Assembly: GCA_025210335.1 (NCBI GenBank)
Contig: JAOARY010000045.1
Location: forward strand, 62,001 to 126,000
DNA length: 64,000 nucleotides
Source: Peptostreptococcaceae bacterium
GTDB lineage: Bacteria; Bacillota; Clostridia; Peptostreptococcales; Peptostreptococcaceae
Direction of reading: 5' to 3'
How positions within the stretch are numbered: the first letter of the stretch is position 1; each line of letters begins with the position of its first letter. The translations under genes and the position numbers were made by a program. Of this stretch, positions 35,333-44,440 are shown in pieces. The notes beneath the pieces were generated by a model. That model was not told the origin of the DNA. It saw nothing but the letters and a program-made list of their open reading frames with translations, and did not search any database.

Positions 35333-37099
35333 ATGGAGAATTTACTTTTAAAAATACAAGAAAGTGCAATAAGATATGCTAATGTAATCTCAAATGTAAT
35401 AGGAATTGATGTTGAGATAGTAGATAACAATTTTAATAGAGTTGCAGGGACTGGAATTTATAAGGATGAGATAAATAAAAATATAATAAAAGAAGGTTTT
35501 ATTTATAATCATGTTATGAAGTTAAATAAAAATATCATAATAGAAAATCCAAAAGAAAATGAACTTTGTAAATCATGTAAACAAAAGAAAAATTGTAAGG
35601 AAGAAATATTAATAGCAACTCCAATTGAGATGGACAAGAATATAATAGGGGTTATTGGTCTTGTCTGTTCAAATGAAAATCAAAAATTACTTATAAAAGA
35701 TAAGATAAAAGAACATTTAAATTTTATAAAGGAAATATCAGAACTATTAACGAGTAAGATAAAAGAATTTATGGAATTAGAAGAGCATAAAAAAAGAGTT
35801 CTTATGTTTAATGAAATAATAGAAAATATGGACAAAGGGGTAATTGTAGTAGATAAAAATAAGAATTTAATTCATATAAATCAAAAGGCAAAAAAGGAAC
35901 TTAGCTTAAAAGATTTAAATATTGATTTAAAAATTGATATAAAAGAGAGTAAAGACAAGTTTATGGATAAGGAAATATTTACTTTAAATATAAAGAATAA
36001 AAAAATCGAATTAATTGGGAAGTTAATAGAGGTAAATTCCTTGAACATCGATTACGATATGATTGTTATTTTTAATAAAATTAATACATTAAAAGAAGAT
36101 GCTTATAATATTACAACTGGTCACAATTATATAACTACAAAAGAAATTATAGGAGAATCAAAATCAATAACCATAATGAAGGATAGAATAAGAAAGATAG
36201 CAAAATCAACGTCAACAGTATTTATAAATGGGGAAAGTGGAACAGGAAAAGAATTAATAGCAAGAGCAATACATGCCGAAAGTGATAGAAAAAATGAACC
36301 ATTTATAGCTATAAATTGTGCAGCTATACCAGATGCATTATTAGAATCAGAATTATTTGGATATGTAAAAGGTGCATTTAGTGGAGCTAATGATAAGGGG
36401 AGAATTGGTAAATTTGAACTTGCTAATAAAGGCGTTATATTCTTAGATGAAATAGGTGATATGCCACTTCATTTGCAAGTGAAAATTCTTAGAGTGCTAC
36501 AAGATAAAAGGCTTATAAAGATTGGTTCAAATAAATTAATTAAATTAGATATAAGAGTTATTGCAGCAACTAATAAAGATTTGAAAAAATTGATAAAAGA
36601 AAATAAATTTAGAGAAGATTTGTATTATAGATTAAATGTAATCCCAATAAAAGTTCCACCTCTAAGACAAAGAGATGGAGATATTAAACTTTTGACAGAT
36701 TATCTTATTAATAGATATAACAAATCTTTTGATAAGAATGTGTTAGATCTCGATAAAGATGTACTTGATGCTTTAAAAAATTATGATTGGCCAGGTAATA
36801 TAAGAGAACTTGAAAATGTAATAGAATATATGATGAATCTTAGTGAAAATGGCAGGATTACAAAGGATATGGTACCTATTAATATTTTGGAAACAAAGAA
36901 GAAAAATAATGATTTTATATTAGATGATGAAATTGAACCTTTAAAATATTTAGAAAAAAAACATATATTAAAAGCATTAGATATTTACGGATATGATACA
37001 AATGGTAAAAAAATAGCAGCAAAAAAACTTGGTATAGGTGTTGCTACTCTATATAGAAAGCTAGAACAATTTAGCACAAAAGAAATGTTAAATTGTTAA
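35333..37099 (+). CDS. sigma-54-dependent transcriptional activator
   Basis: 588 residues. Residues 1-145 are a sensory region with a cysteine cluster C79-x2-C82-x5-C88. Residues 150-255 look like a PAS domain. The AAA+ domain follows: Walker A G300-E-S-G-T-G-K-E307, G-A-F-S-G-A at 347-352 (usual GAFTGA) and Walker B V-I-F-L-D-E-I-G-D. The C-terminus holds a Fis-type helix-turn-helix (K-K-I-A-A-K-K-L-G-I-G-V-A-T-L-Y-R-K-L). It lies among the purine genes and probably acts on the sigma-54 promoter at 38667 through the palindromes at 38446-38547. The cysteines suggest a metal or redox signal. Confidence 0.9.
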   Translation: MENLLLKIQESAIRYANVISNVIGIDVEIVDNNFNRVAGTGIYKDEINKNIIKEGFIYNHVMKLNKNIIIENPKENELCKSCKQKKNCKEEILIATPIEMDKNIIGVIGLVCSNENQKLLIKDKIKEHLNFIKEISELLTSKIKEFMELEEHKKRVLMFNEIIENMDKGVIVVDKNKNLIHINQKAKKELSLKDLNIDLKIDIKESKDKFMDKEIFTLNIKNKKIELIGKLIEVNSLNIDYDMIVIFNKINTLKEDAYNITTGHNYITTKEIIGESKSITIMKDRIRKIAKSTSTVFINGESGTGKELIARAIHAESDRKNEPFIAINCAAIPDALLESELFGYVKGAFSGANDKGRIGKFELANKGVIFLDEIGDMPLHLQVKILRVLQDKRLIKIGSNKLIKLDIRVIAATNKDLKKLIKENKFREDLYYRLNVIPIKVPPLRQRDGDIKLLTDYLINRYNKSFDKNVLDLDKDVLDALKNYDWPGNIRELENVIEYMMNLSENGRITKDMVPINILETKKKNNDFILDDEIEPLKYLEKKHILKALDIYGYDTNGKKIAAKKLGIGVATLYRKLEQFSTKEMLNC

Positions 37100-37120
37100 T
37101 AATTATATAGAGGTGATATT

Positions 37121-38443
37121 ATGATTAAGATAAAAAATGCTAATATAATAACATTGGATGAGAATAGACCTTTTATAAAAAATGCTAATCTTATCATACA
37201 AGGCAATAAAATTAAAAAGATTTCTACAAAGGGCTTAGATGATGAAGGTTTAGAATATGAAGTTTTGGATGCCAAGGGTAAATTACTTATGCCTTCGTTT
37301 ATAAATACTCATATGCATATTTATAGTTCTTTTGGAAGAGGAATGCCTTCTAATAATAAAATATCTAATAATTTTATAGATATTTTAGAAAATGTTTGGT
37401 GGAGATTGGATAAGAAATTAACGCTAGAAGCAGTTAAGTATAGTGCATTTAATACTTATTTGGAATGTATAAAAAATGGAGTAACAACGATTTTTGATCA
37501 TCATGCAAGTCCATATAATATAAGTGGTAGTTTATCGAAGATAGCTAATATGTCAAAGCTTATGGGAGTTAGATCTTGTCTTTGTTATGAAGTTTCAAAT
37601 AGAGATGGAAAAGATATTGCATTAGAAGGAATTAAAGAAAATATAAATTTTATGAATGAATGTGATAATAATCAAAATTTAATAAGAGGTATGTTTGGTT
37701 TACATGCATCATTTACACTTGATGATGAACTATTAAATGAATGTGCAAAAGCGATGCAAGGAAGAAATGAAGGTTATCATGTTCATGTTGCAGAAGGAAT
37801 AGAAGATTTAAAACATTCTATAAAAAACTACAATAAAACTGTAGTTGAAAGACTTAATGATTTTGATATTTTTAAGAAAAATACCTTGGCAGTCCATTGT
37901 ATACACACTAATGAAAAGGATTTAGAACTTTTAAAATCAAAAGAAACTAATGTAATTCATAATCCTCAGTCTAATATGGGTAATGCAGTTGGATATTCAA
38001 AAGTAATAGATATGATAAATAAAGGTATTAAAGTAGGTCTTGGTACAGATGGTTATACAGCTGATATGTTAGAATCCATGAAAGTTAGCAATATAATATC
38101 CAAACATGAATATAAAAATTCGAATATAGGTTTTAATGAAACTCTTGATATGGCTCTAAAGAATAATAAATTTATAGCAAGTAAATATTTTGATGAAGAT
38201 TTTGGAATTATAAAAGAAAATGCATTAGCAGATTTGATAATTTTAGATTATAAGGGGACTACAGAAATTTTGGATAATAATTTAGGTAGTCATATATTAT
38301 TTGGATTAAATGGAGGACTTGTTGATACAACTATATGTAATGGTGAAATTTTGATGAAAGAAAAGAAATTAATAAATATTGATGAAGAATTATACTCAAA
38401 AAAATCCAAAGAAATCAGTAAGCAAATTTGGAGTAAGTTATAA
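37121..38443 (+). CDS. ssnA: SsnA-type amidohydrolase
   Basis: 440 residues of the metal-dependent amidohydrolase superfamily close to SsnA and guanine-deaminase-like enzymes. The metal motif N-T-H-M-H is at 62-66; H-V-H-V-A-E and H-C-I-H-T-N carry further ligands, and L-G-T-D-G-Y-T the last aspartate. SsnA is part of the ygeW-ygeX-ygeY purine cluster in other bacteria and is taken to open the purine ring. AGAGGTGA precedes the ATG. It lies 21 bases after the activator gene, probably in one transcript. Confidence 0.88.
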   Translation: MIKIKNANIITLDENRPFIKNANLIIQGNKIKKISTKGLDDEGLEYEVLDAKGKLLMPSFINTHMHIYSSFGRGMPSNNKISNNFIDILENVWWRLDKKLTLEAVKYSAFNTYLECIKNGVTTIFDHHASPYNISGSLSKIANMSKLMGVRSCLCYEVSNRDGKDIALEGIKENINFMNECDNNQNLIRGMFGLHASFTLDDELLNECAKAMQGRNEGYHVHVAEGIEDLKHSIKNYNKTVVERLNDFDIFKKNTLAVHCIHTNEKDLELLKSKETNVIHNPQSNMGNAVGYSKVIDMINKGIKVGLGTDGYTADMLESMKVSNIISKHEYKNSNIGFNETLDMALKNNKFIASKYFDEDFGIIKENALADLIILDYKGTTEILDNNLGSHILFGLNGGLVDTTICNGEILMKEKKLINIDEELYSKKSKEISKQIWSKL

Positions 38444-38445
38444 AA

Positions 38446-38460
38446 TTATCAAAATGATAA
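38446..38460. promoter_or_regulatory. palindrome 1, candidate activator site
   Basis: TTATCAAAATGATAA, of form TTATCA-N3-TGATAA, three bases after the ssnA stop. Its centre is about 240 bases before the predicted start point of the sigma-54 promoter. Confidence 0.6.
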
Positions 38461-38511
38461 ATAATAAATAATAAAAATTAAATAGTATTTAGATTTTTAA
38501 GTAGTTTTAAA

Positions 38512-38551
38512 GATATTATCAAAATGATAAATTTATCATTTTGATAATATC
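38512..38551. promoter_or_regulatory. 40-base perfect inverted repeat with palindromes 2 and 3
   Basis: The two 20-base halves are exact complements. Inside are two more TTATCA-N3-TGATAA sites, 38516-38530 and 38533-38547, with centres 17 bases apart. Eight T residues follow, so it could also act as the terminator of the ssnA transcript. Placement about 150-170 bases before the predicted sigma-54 start suits an enhancer. Confidence 0.65.
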
Positions 38552-38666
38552 TTTTTTTTATGATTTTTTGGCTTGTAAAAAAATTGCAAAGTTAAAAAAT
38601 ATAAATAATTTTTTGTGTTCATTGAAAATGCTAAAATTAAAAGAAATTAAAATAAGAAAAATAAAA

Positions 38667-38683
38667 TTGGCACAGTTAATGCT
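38667..38683 (+). promoter_or_regulatory. sigma-54 promoter (-24/-12)
   Basis: TTGGCAC-N5-ATGCT: the GG (38669-38670) and GC (38681-38682) elements have the exact spacing of RpoN promoters (consensus TGGCAC-N5-TTGC). It stands 34 bases before the ygeX start and is the only such site I found between genes in the island. It should drive ygeX and probably the genes beyond, with the activator at 35333. Confidence 0.85.
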
Positions 38684-38716
38684 TTTTAGCTTAGACATAA
38701 GAAAGGAGAGTTAGAT

Positions 38717-39922
38717 ATGGAAAAGATGAAATGGATTTTTAATGAAGATGCAAGAAAAGATATTAAAAAAACATCTTTAGATGATTTTAGTGAAGAGAAA
38801 ATATTAAAAGCAAAGAAATTTCATGAAAGTTTTTTAGTATATGAAAAAACTCCTTTGGTAAGATTAAATTCTTTATCAAATGCATTAAATATTAAAGGTA
38901 TATTTGTAAAGGATGAATCTTATAGATTTGGACTTAATGCATTTAAAGTTTTAGGTGGTTCTTATGCCATAGGTAATTTTTTGGCACAGAAACTAGATAA
39001 GGATATTGATGATATATCTTTTGATTATTTAAAAAATAAAGAAGTAAAAGAAAAATTAGGTGATATGGTATTTACAACAGCAACAGATGGTAATCATGGT
39101 AGAGGTGTTGCTTGGGCAGCAACTCAATTAGGTCAAAATTCAGTTGTATATATGCCAAAAGGGTCTTCAAAGATTAGATTAGATAATATAATAGCTGATG
39201 GAGCTAAGGCAAGTATTACAGATCTTAATTATGATGATGCTGTTAGATTATCATTAAAGCATGCAAATGAAAATGGTTGGGAGATAATACAAGATACTGC
39301 TTGGGAAGGTTATACTAAAGTTCCTCTTTGGATTATGCAAGGTTATGGCACTATGATGTTAGAGATTATAGAGCAATTAAAAGATTTAAAAGGTAAGAAA
39401 ATGACACATTTATTTTTACAAGCTGGTGTAGGTGCTATGGCAGGTGCAATACAAGCAGTTGTTGCATCAATATTTAAAGAAGATAGACCTATAACAGTTA
39501 TAGTTGAACCAAATAAAGCAGATTGTATATATAAATCAGCTCTTAACAAAAAAATTACAAATGTAACTGGTGATATGCAAACAATAATGGCTGGTTTGGC
39601 TTGTGGAGAACCAAATCCTATTGGTTGGGATATATTAAAAGATTATTCTGATGCTTATGTTTCTTGTCCAGAATATATAAGTGCTAAAGGAATGAGAGTC
39701 CTTGGAAATCCTATGGGTGAAGATAAAAAAGTTATATCAGGAGAATCTGGTGCTGTAACTTTGGGATTATTATATGAAATATTAACGAATGAGGATTTAA
39801 AAGAATTAAAAGAAGAATTAAAACTGGATGAAAATTCTTTAGCTGTTGTAATTAGTACTGAAGGAGATACAGATCCAGAGCATTACAGAAAAATAGTTTG
39901 GGATGGAGCATATAATAAATAA
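38717..39922 (+). CDS. ygeX: 2,3-diaminopropionate ammonia-lyase
   Basis: 401 residues, a fold-type II pyridoxal-phosphate enzyme that turns 2,3-diaminopropionate into pyruvate and two ammonia. The cofactor lysine is K77 in G-L-N-A-F-K-V-L-G-G, and F-T-T-A-T-D-G-N-H-G-R-G-V-A-W is the substrate and cofactor loop typical of DpaL/YgeX. In the purine route it makes pyruvate from the residue of the opened ring. It is the first gene behind the sigma-54 promoter, with AAAGGAGAG as ribosome site. Confidence 0.93.
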   Translation: MEKMKWIFNEDARKDIKKTSLDDFSEEKILKAKKFHESFLVYEKTPLVRLNSLSNALNIKGIFVKDESYRFGLNAFKVLGGSYAIGNFLAQKLDKDIDDISFDYLKNKEVKEKLGDMVFTTATDGNHGRGVAWAATQLGQNSVVYMPKGSSKIRLDNIIADGAKASITDLNYDDAVRLSLKHANENGWEIIQDTAWEGYTKVPLWIMQGYGTMMLEIIEQLKDLKGKKMTHLFLQAGVGAMAGAIQAVVASIFKEDRPITVIVEPNKADCIYKSALNKKITNVTGDMQTIMAGLACGEPNPIGWDILKDYSDAYVSCPEYISAKGMRVLGNPMGEDKKVISGESGAVTLGLLYEILTNEDLKELKEELKLDENSLAVVISTEGDTDPEHYRKIVWDGAYNK

Positions 39923-40009
39923 AAATATATGCAAGAATGAATGAAGATTATAAATAAAGGGATAAAAAAATAAAAAAAATCTCTAAAAATAAATTTGGGA
40001 GGAACTAAA

Positions 40010-41230
40010 ATGATAAAACAAGATATAGATACAAAGCAAATATTTGAATATGCAAAGAAATATAAAAATGAAATGTCAGCTTTTTTAAGAGATATGATAA
40101 GAATACCTAGTGAAAGTTGCGATGAAGAAAAAGTGGTACTTAGAATAAAGGAAGAAATGGAGAAAGTAGGCTTTGATAAAGTGGAAATAGATAAGATGGG
40201 TAATATACTTGGTTATATTGGTCATGGAAAACATATAATTGCAATGGATGCTCATATTGATACAGTAGGTATTGGAGATAAAAATCTTTGGGATTATGAC
40301 CCATATGAAGGTTATGAAGATGATGAGATTATTCTTGGTAGAGGTGGTAGTGACCAAGAAGGTGGAATGGCATCAATGGTATATGCAGGTAAGATAATAA
40401 AAGATTTAAATTTAGAAGATGATTATACATTAATAGTGACAGGAACTGTACAAGAAGAAGACTGTGATGGTCTTTGTTGGCAATATATTATAGAAGAAAA
40501 TAATATAAAACCAGATTTTGTTGTGATAACAGAACCTACTTCTTTAAATATTTATAGAGGTCATAGAGGAAGAATGGAGATGAAGGTAACAACAAATGGT
40601 GTTAGTTGTCATGGTTCAGCGCCTGAAAGAGGAGAAAATGCTATATTTAAGATGGCACCAATATTAAATGAATTAAAAGCATTACATGAAAATTTACATT
40701 ATGATGAATTTTTAGGAAAAGGTTCATTAACAGTATCTGAAGTATTTTTCTCATCTCCATCAAGATGTGCAGTTGCAGATGGATGCACAATATCAATAGA
40801 TAGAAGATTAACAAATGGAGAAACTTGGGAAAGTGCAATAAAAGAGGTTCAAAATCTACCTTCAGTAAAACAGGCTAATGCAAAAGTTGAACTTTATGAA
40901 TATAAAAGACCTTCATATACAGGACTTGTATATCCAACTAAATCATATTTTCCAACATGGGTTTTAGAAGAAAATCATCCAGCTTGTGAAACTTTAGTTG
41001 ATAGTTATAAATCGTTATTTAATCAAGAACCACTTGTAGATAAATGGACATTCTCTACAAATGCAGTATCTATAATGGGAAGATATAATATTCCTTGTAT
41101 TGGATTTGGCCCAGGACATGAAGATCAAGCACATGCACCAAACGAAAAAACTTGGAAAGATGAACTTGTAAAATGTGCTGCTATGTACGCACTTATACCA
41201 AAAACATATGTAAATAAATACACAAAATAA
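40010..41230 (+). CDS. ygeY: YgeY family selenium-metabolism hydrolase (M20 peptidase fold)
   Basis: 406 residues from ATG 40010 (GGGAGGA at 39997-40003). It is a dinuclear-zinc M20 amidohydrolase: A-M-D-A-H-I-D-T-V has ligand H82 and catalytic D84; [19 protein letters not shown] and T-E-P-T-S hold the other ligands and the general-base Glu. YgeY accompanies YgeX and YgeW in purine clusters and hydrolyses an amide intermediate; its exact substrate is less well defined. Confidence 0.9.
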   Translation: MIKQDIDTKQIFEYAKKYKNEMSAFLRDMIRIPSESCDEEKVVLRIKEEMEKVGFDKVEIDKMGNILGYIGHGKHIIAMDAHIDTVGIGDKNLWDYDPYEGYEDDEIILGRGGSDQEGGMASMVYAGKIIKDLNLEDDYTLIVTGTVQEEDCDGLCWQYIIEENNIKPDFVVITEPTSLNIYRGHRGRMEMKVTTNGVSCHGSAPERGENAIFKMAPILNELKALHENLHYDEFLGKGSLTVSEVFFSSPSRCAVADGCTISIDRRLTNGETWESAIKEVQNLPSVKQANAKVELYEYKRPSYTGLVYPTKSYFPTWVLEENHPACETLVDSYKSLFNQEPLVDKWTFSTNAVSIMGRYNIPCIGFGPGHEDQAHAPNEKTWKDELVKCAAMYALIPKTYVNKYTK

Positions 41231-41312
41231 ATATCTAAAAATTCGAAATTAAAAAATTGGAAAAATATATTGAATTTTTGAAATATTAAAAATAATTTGG
41301 AGGGATTTTAAA

Positions 41313-42296
41313 ATGAAAACAGAATTTAGAGGAAAGCATTTTATAACATTACAAGAATGGTCAAAGGATGAAATAGATACGCTTTTAGATGTGTCATTTG
41401 ATTTAAAAAGAAAATATGCAATGGGAGAAACTACTGATTATTTAAAAAATAAATCTGCATTTTTAATGTTCTTTGAACAATCAACAAGAACAAGAAATTC
41501 CATGGAAGCTGGAATTGCACAACTTGGTGGTCATGGGAATTTCTTAGATACAAGTACAATGCAAATAGCTCATGGAGAAGTAGCAAAAGATACTGCTGTA
41601 ATACTTTCAAGAATGGGTCATGGTATAGCTTGTAGAAACTGTTTTTGGGAAGTTGGAAATAAATACTTAAGAGATATGGCTAAACATGCAACGGTACCTG
41701 TTATGAATTTACAATGTGATTTATATCATCCAATGCAAGGTATAGCAGATTTAATGACTATAAAAGAAAAATTTGATGATATTAAAAGAAAGAAAGTTTC
41801 TATAATATGGGCATATGCAACTACTCATAAGAAGCCTATATCAGTTCCACTAACACAAGCATTATTATTCCCAAGATATCAAATGGATGTTACATTAGCT
41901 TATCCAGAGGGTTATGATTTACCAGATTGGGCAATAGAACAAGCTAAGAAAAATGCAGAAGAAAATGGTGGTAGCTTTAGAATTACACATAATATGGAAG
42001 AAGCATATAAGGATGCAGATGTTGTTATTCCTAAAAACTGGGGAAGTTGGGTTACTAATGATAGTACTGAAGTTGTAGATGATCTGCTTGAAAGTTACAA
42101 AGGTTGGAAATGTACGGAGGAAATGATGGCACTTACAAATAAAGATTCTATATATATGCATGCTCTTCCTGCTGATAGAGTTAATGAAGTTGAAGATAGT
42201 GTAATTGATGGAAAGCATTCAGTTATCTATGATGAAGCAGAAAATAGATTACATACTGCAAAAGCAGTTATGACACTTACTATGGGTGGAAAATAA
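41313..42296 (+). CDS. ygeW: YgeW-type knotted carbamoyltransferase
   Basis: 327 residues. S-T-R-T-R at 57-61 binds carbamoyl phosphate and H-P-M-Q at 139-142 the second phosphate-side contact; M-H-A-L-P-A-D-R replaces the HCLP loop of ornithine transcarbamylase. YgeW proteins are carbamoyltransferases with a trefoil knot; in the purine route they can release carbamoyl phosphate from a ureido intermediate, which yields ATP through carbamate kinase. It follows ygeY by 82 bases with a GGAGGG site, and a terminator hairpin follows. Confidence 0.9.
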   Translation: MKTEFRGKHFITLQEWSKDEIDTLLDVSFDLKRKYAMGETTDYLKNKSAFLMFFEQSTRTRNSMEAGIAQLGGHGNFLDTSTMQIAHGEVAKDTAVILSRMGHGIACRNCFWEVGNKYLRDMAKHATVPVMNLQCDLYHPMQGIADLMTIKEKFDDIKRKKVSIIWAYATTHKKPISVPLTQALLFPRYQMDVTLAYPEGYDLPDWAIEQAKKNAEENGGSFRITHNMEEAYKDADVVIPKNWGSWVTNDSTEVVDDLLESYKGWKCTEEMMALTNKDSIYMHALPADRVNEVEDSVIDGKHSVIYDEAENRLHTAKAVMTLTMGGK

Positions 42297-42324
42297 AATT
42301 TGCACTAGAGTTTAATCATAATAA

Positions 42325-42356
42325 GGGGATTGGGATTTGCTTTCCCAATCCTTTTT
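42325..42356 (+). terminator. intra-cluster terminator
   Basis: GGATTGGGA (42327-42335) and TCCCAATCC (42343-42351) pair perfectly, followed by TTTTTAT. It lies between ygeW and the membrane-protein gene, so the downstream genes are either partly terminated or have their own promoter. Confidence 0.85.
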
Positions 42357-42381
42357 ATACTTTCGTAAAGAGGTGAATGAG

Positions 42382-42999
42382 ATGAAGAAAAATTTTAGTT
42401 CCATATTATTTTGGGGGTCTTTGTGGGGGCTTTTAGAAGCAACACTTGGTTATTTACTTCATTTAATTGATTTTATACCAGGATTATCATCAATAACAAT
42501 GACATCTATAGGTTTTTATTGTATTTATAGAGCATTTAAAAATACAGATGATATAAATTGTGCATTTTTGGTTTCGTCAATTGCATCAAGTATAAAATTT
42601 GTTAATTTTTTATTACCGCTAAGTAGTCCATTTAAAGTTATAAATCCTGCAATTGCGATTTTATTAGAAGGTGCATTTGCATATTTGGCGATAAAAAGTT
42701 TTAGTGATAATAAATTGAATATAAAAGAAATTATTTCTTTTAATTTTTTATGGAGATTTACATTTGTATTTATTCAAATCATTGAAATGCAATTTAGCCC
42801 TATGAAACCTATAATTTTTAGAGGAAGTTCTAAGGCTTTAGGTTTTTTGCTATACCAACCTTTAGTTTCATCTTTTGTAATATTATTTTTAGTATTTCTT
42901 ATAAACAATAGTGAAAAAAGATTTAAAAAACTTAGTTTCAAACCAAGTATAAGTTTTTCTTTATTTTTCATGGCTTTATTTGCACAGTTTATGCTTTAA
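42382..42999 (+). CDS. six-helix membrane protein of the purine island, unknown
   Basis: 205 residues from ATG 42382, set by AAAGAGGTGA; a frame from 42337 would begin inside the terminator hairpin. About six hydrophobic helices fill the length, with L-W-G-L-L-E-A-T-L-G-Y-L-L-H in the first. The size and helix count are like substrate-binding S components of ECF transporters or other small vitamin carriers, but I do not recognise a family. It stands 36 bases before the NCS2 permease gene, so a role in purine, molybdate or selenium uptake is possible. Confidence 0.75.
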   Translation: MKKNFSSILFWGSLWGLLEATLGYLLHLIDFIPGLSSITMTSIGFYCIYRAFKNTDDINCAFLVSSIASSIKFVNFLLPLSSPFKVINPAIAILLEGAFAYLAIKSFSDNKLNIKEIISFNFLWRFTFVFIQIIEMQFSPMKPIIFRGSSKALGFLLYQPLVSSFVILFLVFLINNSEKRFKKLSFKPSISFSLFFMALFAQFML

Positions 43000-43035
43000 A
43001 AATTTTAAGTAATACTCGCATTGGGGGGCGATATT

Positions 43036-44388
43036 ATGAATAATAAAAAAAATGTTAGTGCAGTTGATGAAGTTTTACCATTTTCTCAGATGTTTATATT
43101 GGGATTACAACATGTTTTAGCTATGTGTGCTGGTGCTGTTGCAGTTCCTTTGATGGTAGGAAATGCAGTTTCGCTTAGTCAAGAGGAAATAATATTTTTA
43201 ATAAATGCAGATTTATTTGTAGCTGGAATTGCGACTTTAATTCAATCGCTTGGTCTTACTAAACATATAGGAGCAAAAATTCCAATGGTTGAAGGAACAA
43301 GTTTTGCCACAGTAAATGCTATGGTTGCAATAGGAGGCACTTATAAGGGGGATTCAATAACTGCAATTACAACTATTTTAGGTGCAGTTTTTATATCTGG
43401 ATTATTTTGCTTTTTGATGGCACCTTATTGGGGTAAACTTATAAAATTCTTTCCAAAGGTAGTTACAGGAACAGTTATAACTATAATCGGATTATCTTTA
43501 ATTCCTGTTGCAGTTAGATGGTCTGCTGGAAATAATATGGGATCGGCAGATTTTGCTAGTACAAAAAATATATTTATGGCTCTTTTTGTAATGTGTACAA
43601 TTTTGTTTTTTTATAAATATTTAAAAGGAATATGGGGTAGTTTAGCTATTTTACTAGGTTTATTTATAGGAACTATTGTTAGTGCTATTTTTGGTATGGC
43701 AGATTTTTCAATGGTTGTAAAAGCATCTTGGATAAATATAAATATGCCATTTCATTTTGGTATTCCTAGATTTGATATATCAGCAATAATATCTTTGGTT
43801 TTGGTTATGGTTGTAATAATGACTGAAGCTACTGGAAATATAATAGCAATTCATGAGATGACAGGTAAAGAATTAAATTCAGATAGTTTATCAAAAGGAC
43901 TTAGAGCTGATGGTCTTTCTACTATGATTGCTTCTATTTTTAATACATTTCCACATACAGCGTTTGCACAAAATGTAGGACTTGTAAATTTAACAGGTAT
44001 AAAAAGTAGATATGTTGTAGCAACTTCAGGATGTATATTATTCGTGCTTGGATTATTTCCTAAAATGGGTGCTATAGTTACATCAATACCATATCCGGTT
44101 TTAGGGGGAGCAGGATTTGCTATGTTTGGAATGGTTGTTTCTGGTGGAATTAAATCACTTGGATCAGTCGAATTTAATGGTACTAAAAATGGAATTATAG
44201 TAGCAATAAGTATAGGTCTTTCACTTATTCCTCTTGCAGTTCCAGAATTTTATCATCATTTTCCAAAATGGGTGAACACTTTATTTCATAGTGGAATAAC
44301 AACTGGTAGTTTATGTGCGATAATTTTAAATTTATTTTTTAATTATAAAGATACTGTTAAAAATGAAAAACAAAATCAAGCAATTTAA
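43036..44388 (+). CDS. NCS2 family xanthine/uric acid permease
   Basis: 450 residues with about 12-14 membrane helices. The N-terminal L-G-L-Q-H-V-L-A-M and C-terminal half motifs V-E-G-T-S-F-A and N-T-F-P-H-T-A-F-A-Q-N-V-G (with the substrate-site residues of xanthine/uracil permeases) are conserved. The neighbours indicate urate or xanthine as substrate. The start at ATG 43036 is set by GGGGGG; a frame from 43021 is not needed. Ion coupling is expected to be with protons or sodium. Confidence 0.9.
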   Translation: MNNKKNVSAVDEVLPFSQMFILGLQHVLAMCAGAVAVPLMVGNAVSLSQEEIIFLINADLFVAGIATLIQSLGLTKHIGAKIPMVEGTSFATVNAMVAIGGTYKGDSITAITTILGAVFISGLFCFLMAPYWGKLIKFFPKVVTGTVITIIGLSLIPVAVRWSAGNNMGSADFASTKNIFMALFVMCTILFFYKYLKGIWGSLAILLGLFIGTIVSAIFGMADFSMVVKASWININMPFHFGIPRFDISAIISLVLVMVVIMTEATGNIIAIHEMTGKELNSDSLSKGLRADGLSTMIASIFNTFPHTAFAQNVGLVNLTGIKSRYVVATSGCILFVLGLFPKMGAIVTSIPYPVLGGAGFAMFGMVVSGGIKSLGSVEFNGTKNGIIVAISIGLSLIPLAVPEFYHHFPKWVNTLFHSGITTGSLCAIILNLFFNYKDTVKNEKQNQAI

Positions 44389-44440
44389 TAATTTTTTTAG
44401 CAATGTTATTAAATAAAACAACATTAAAGAGGGTGTAAAA

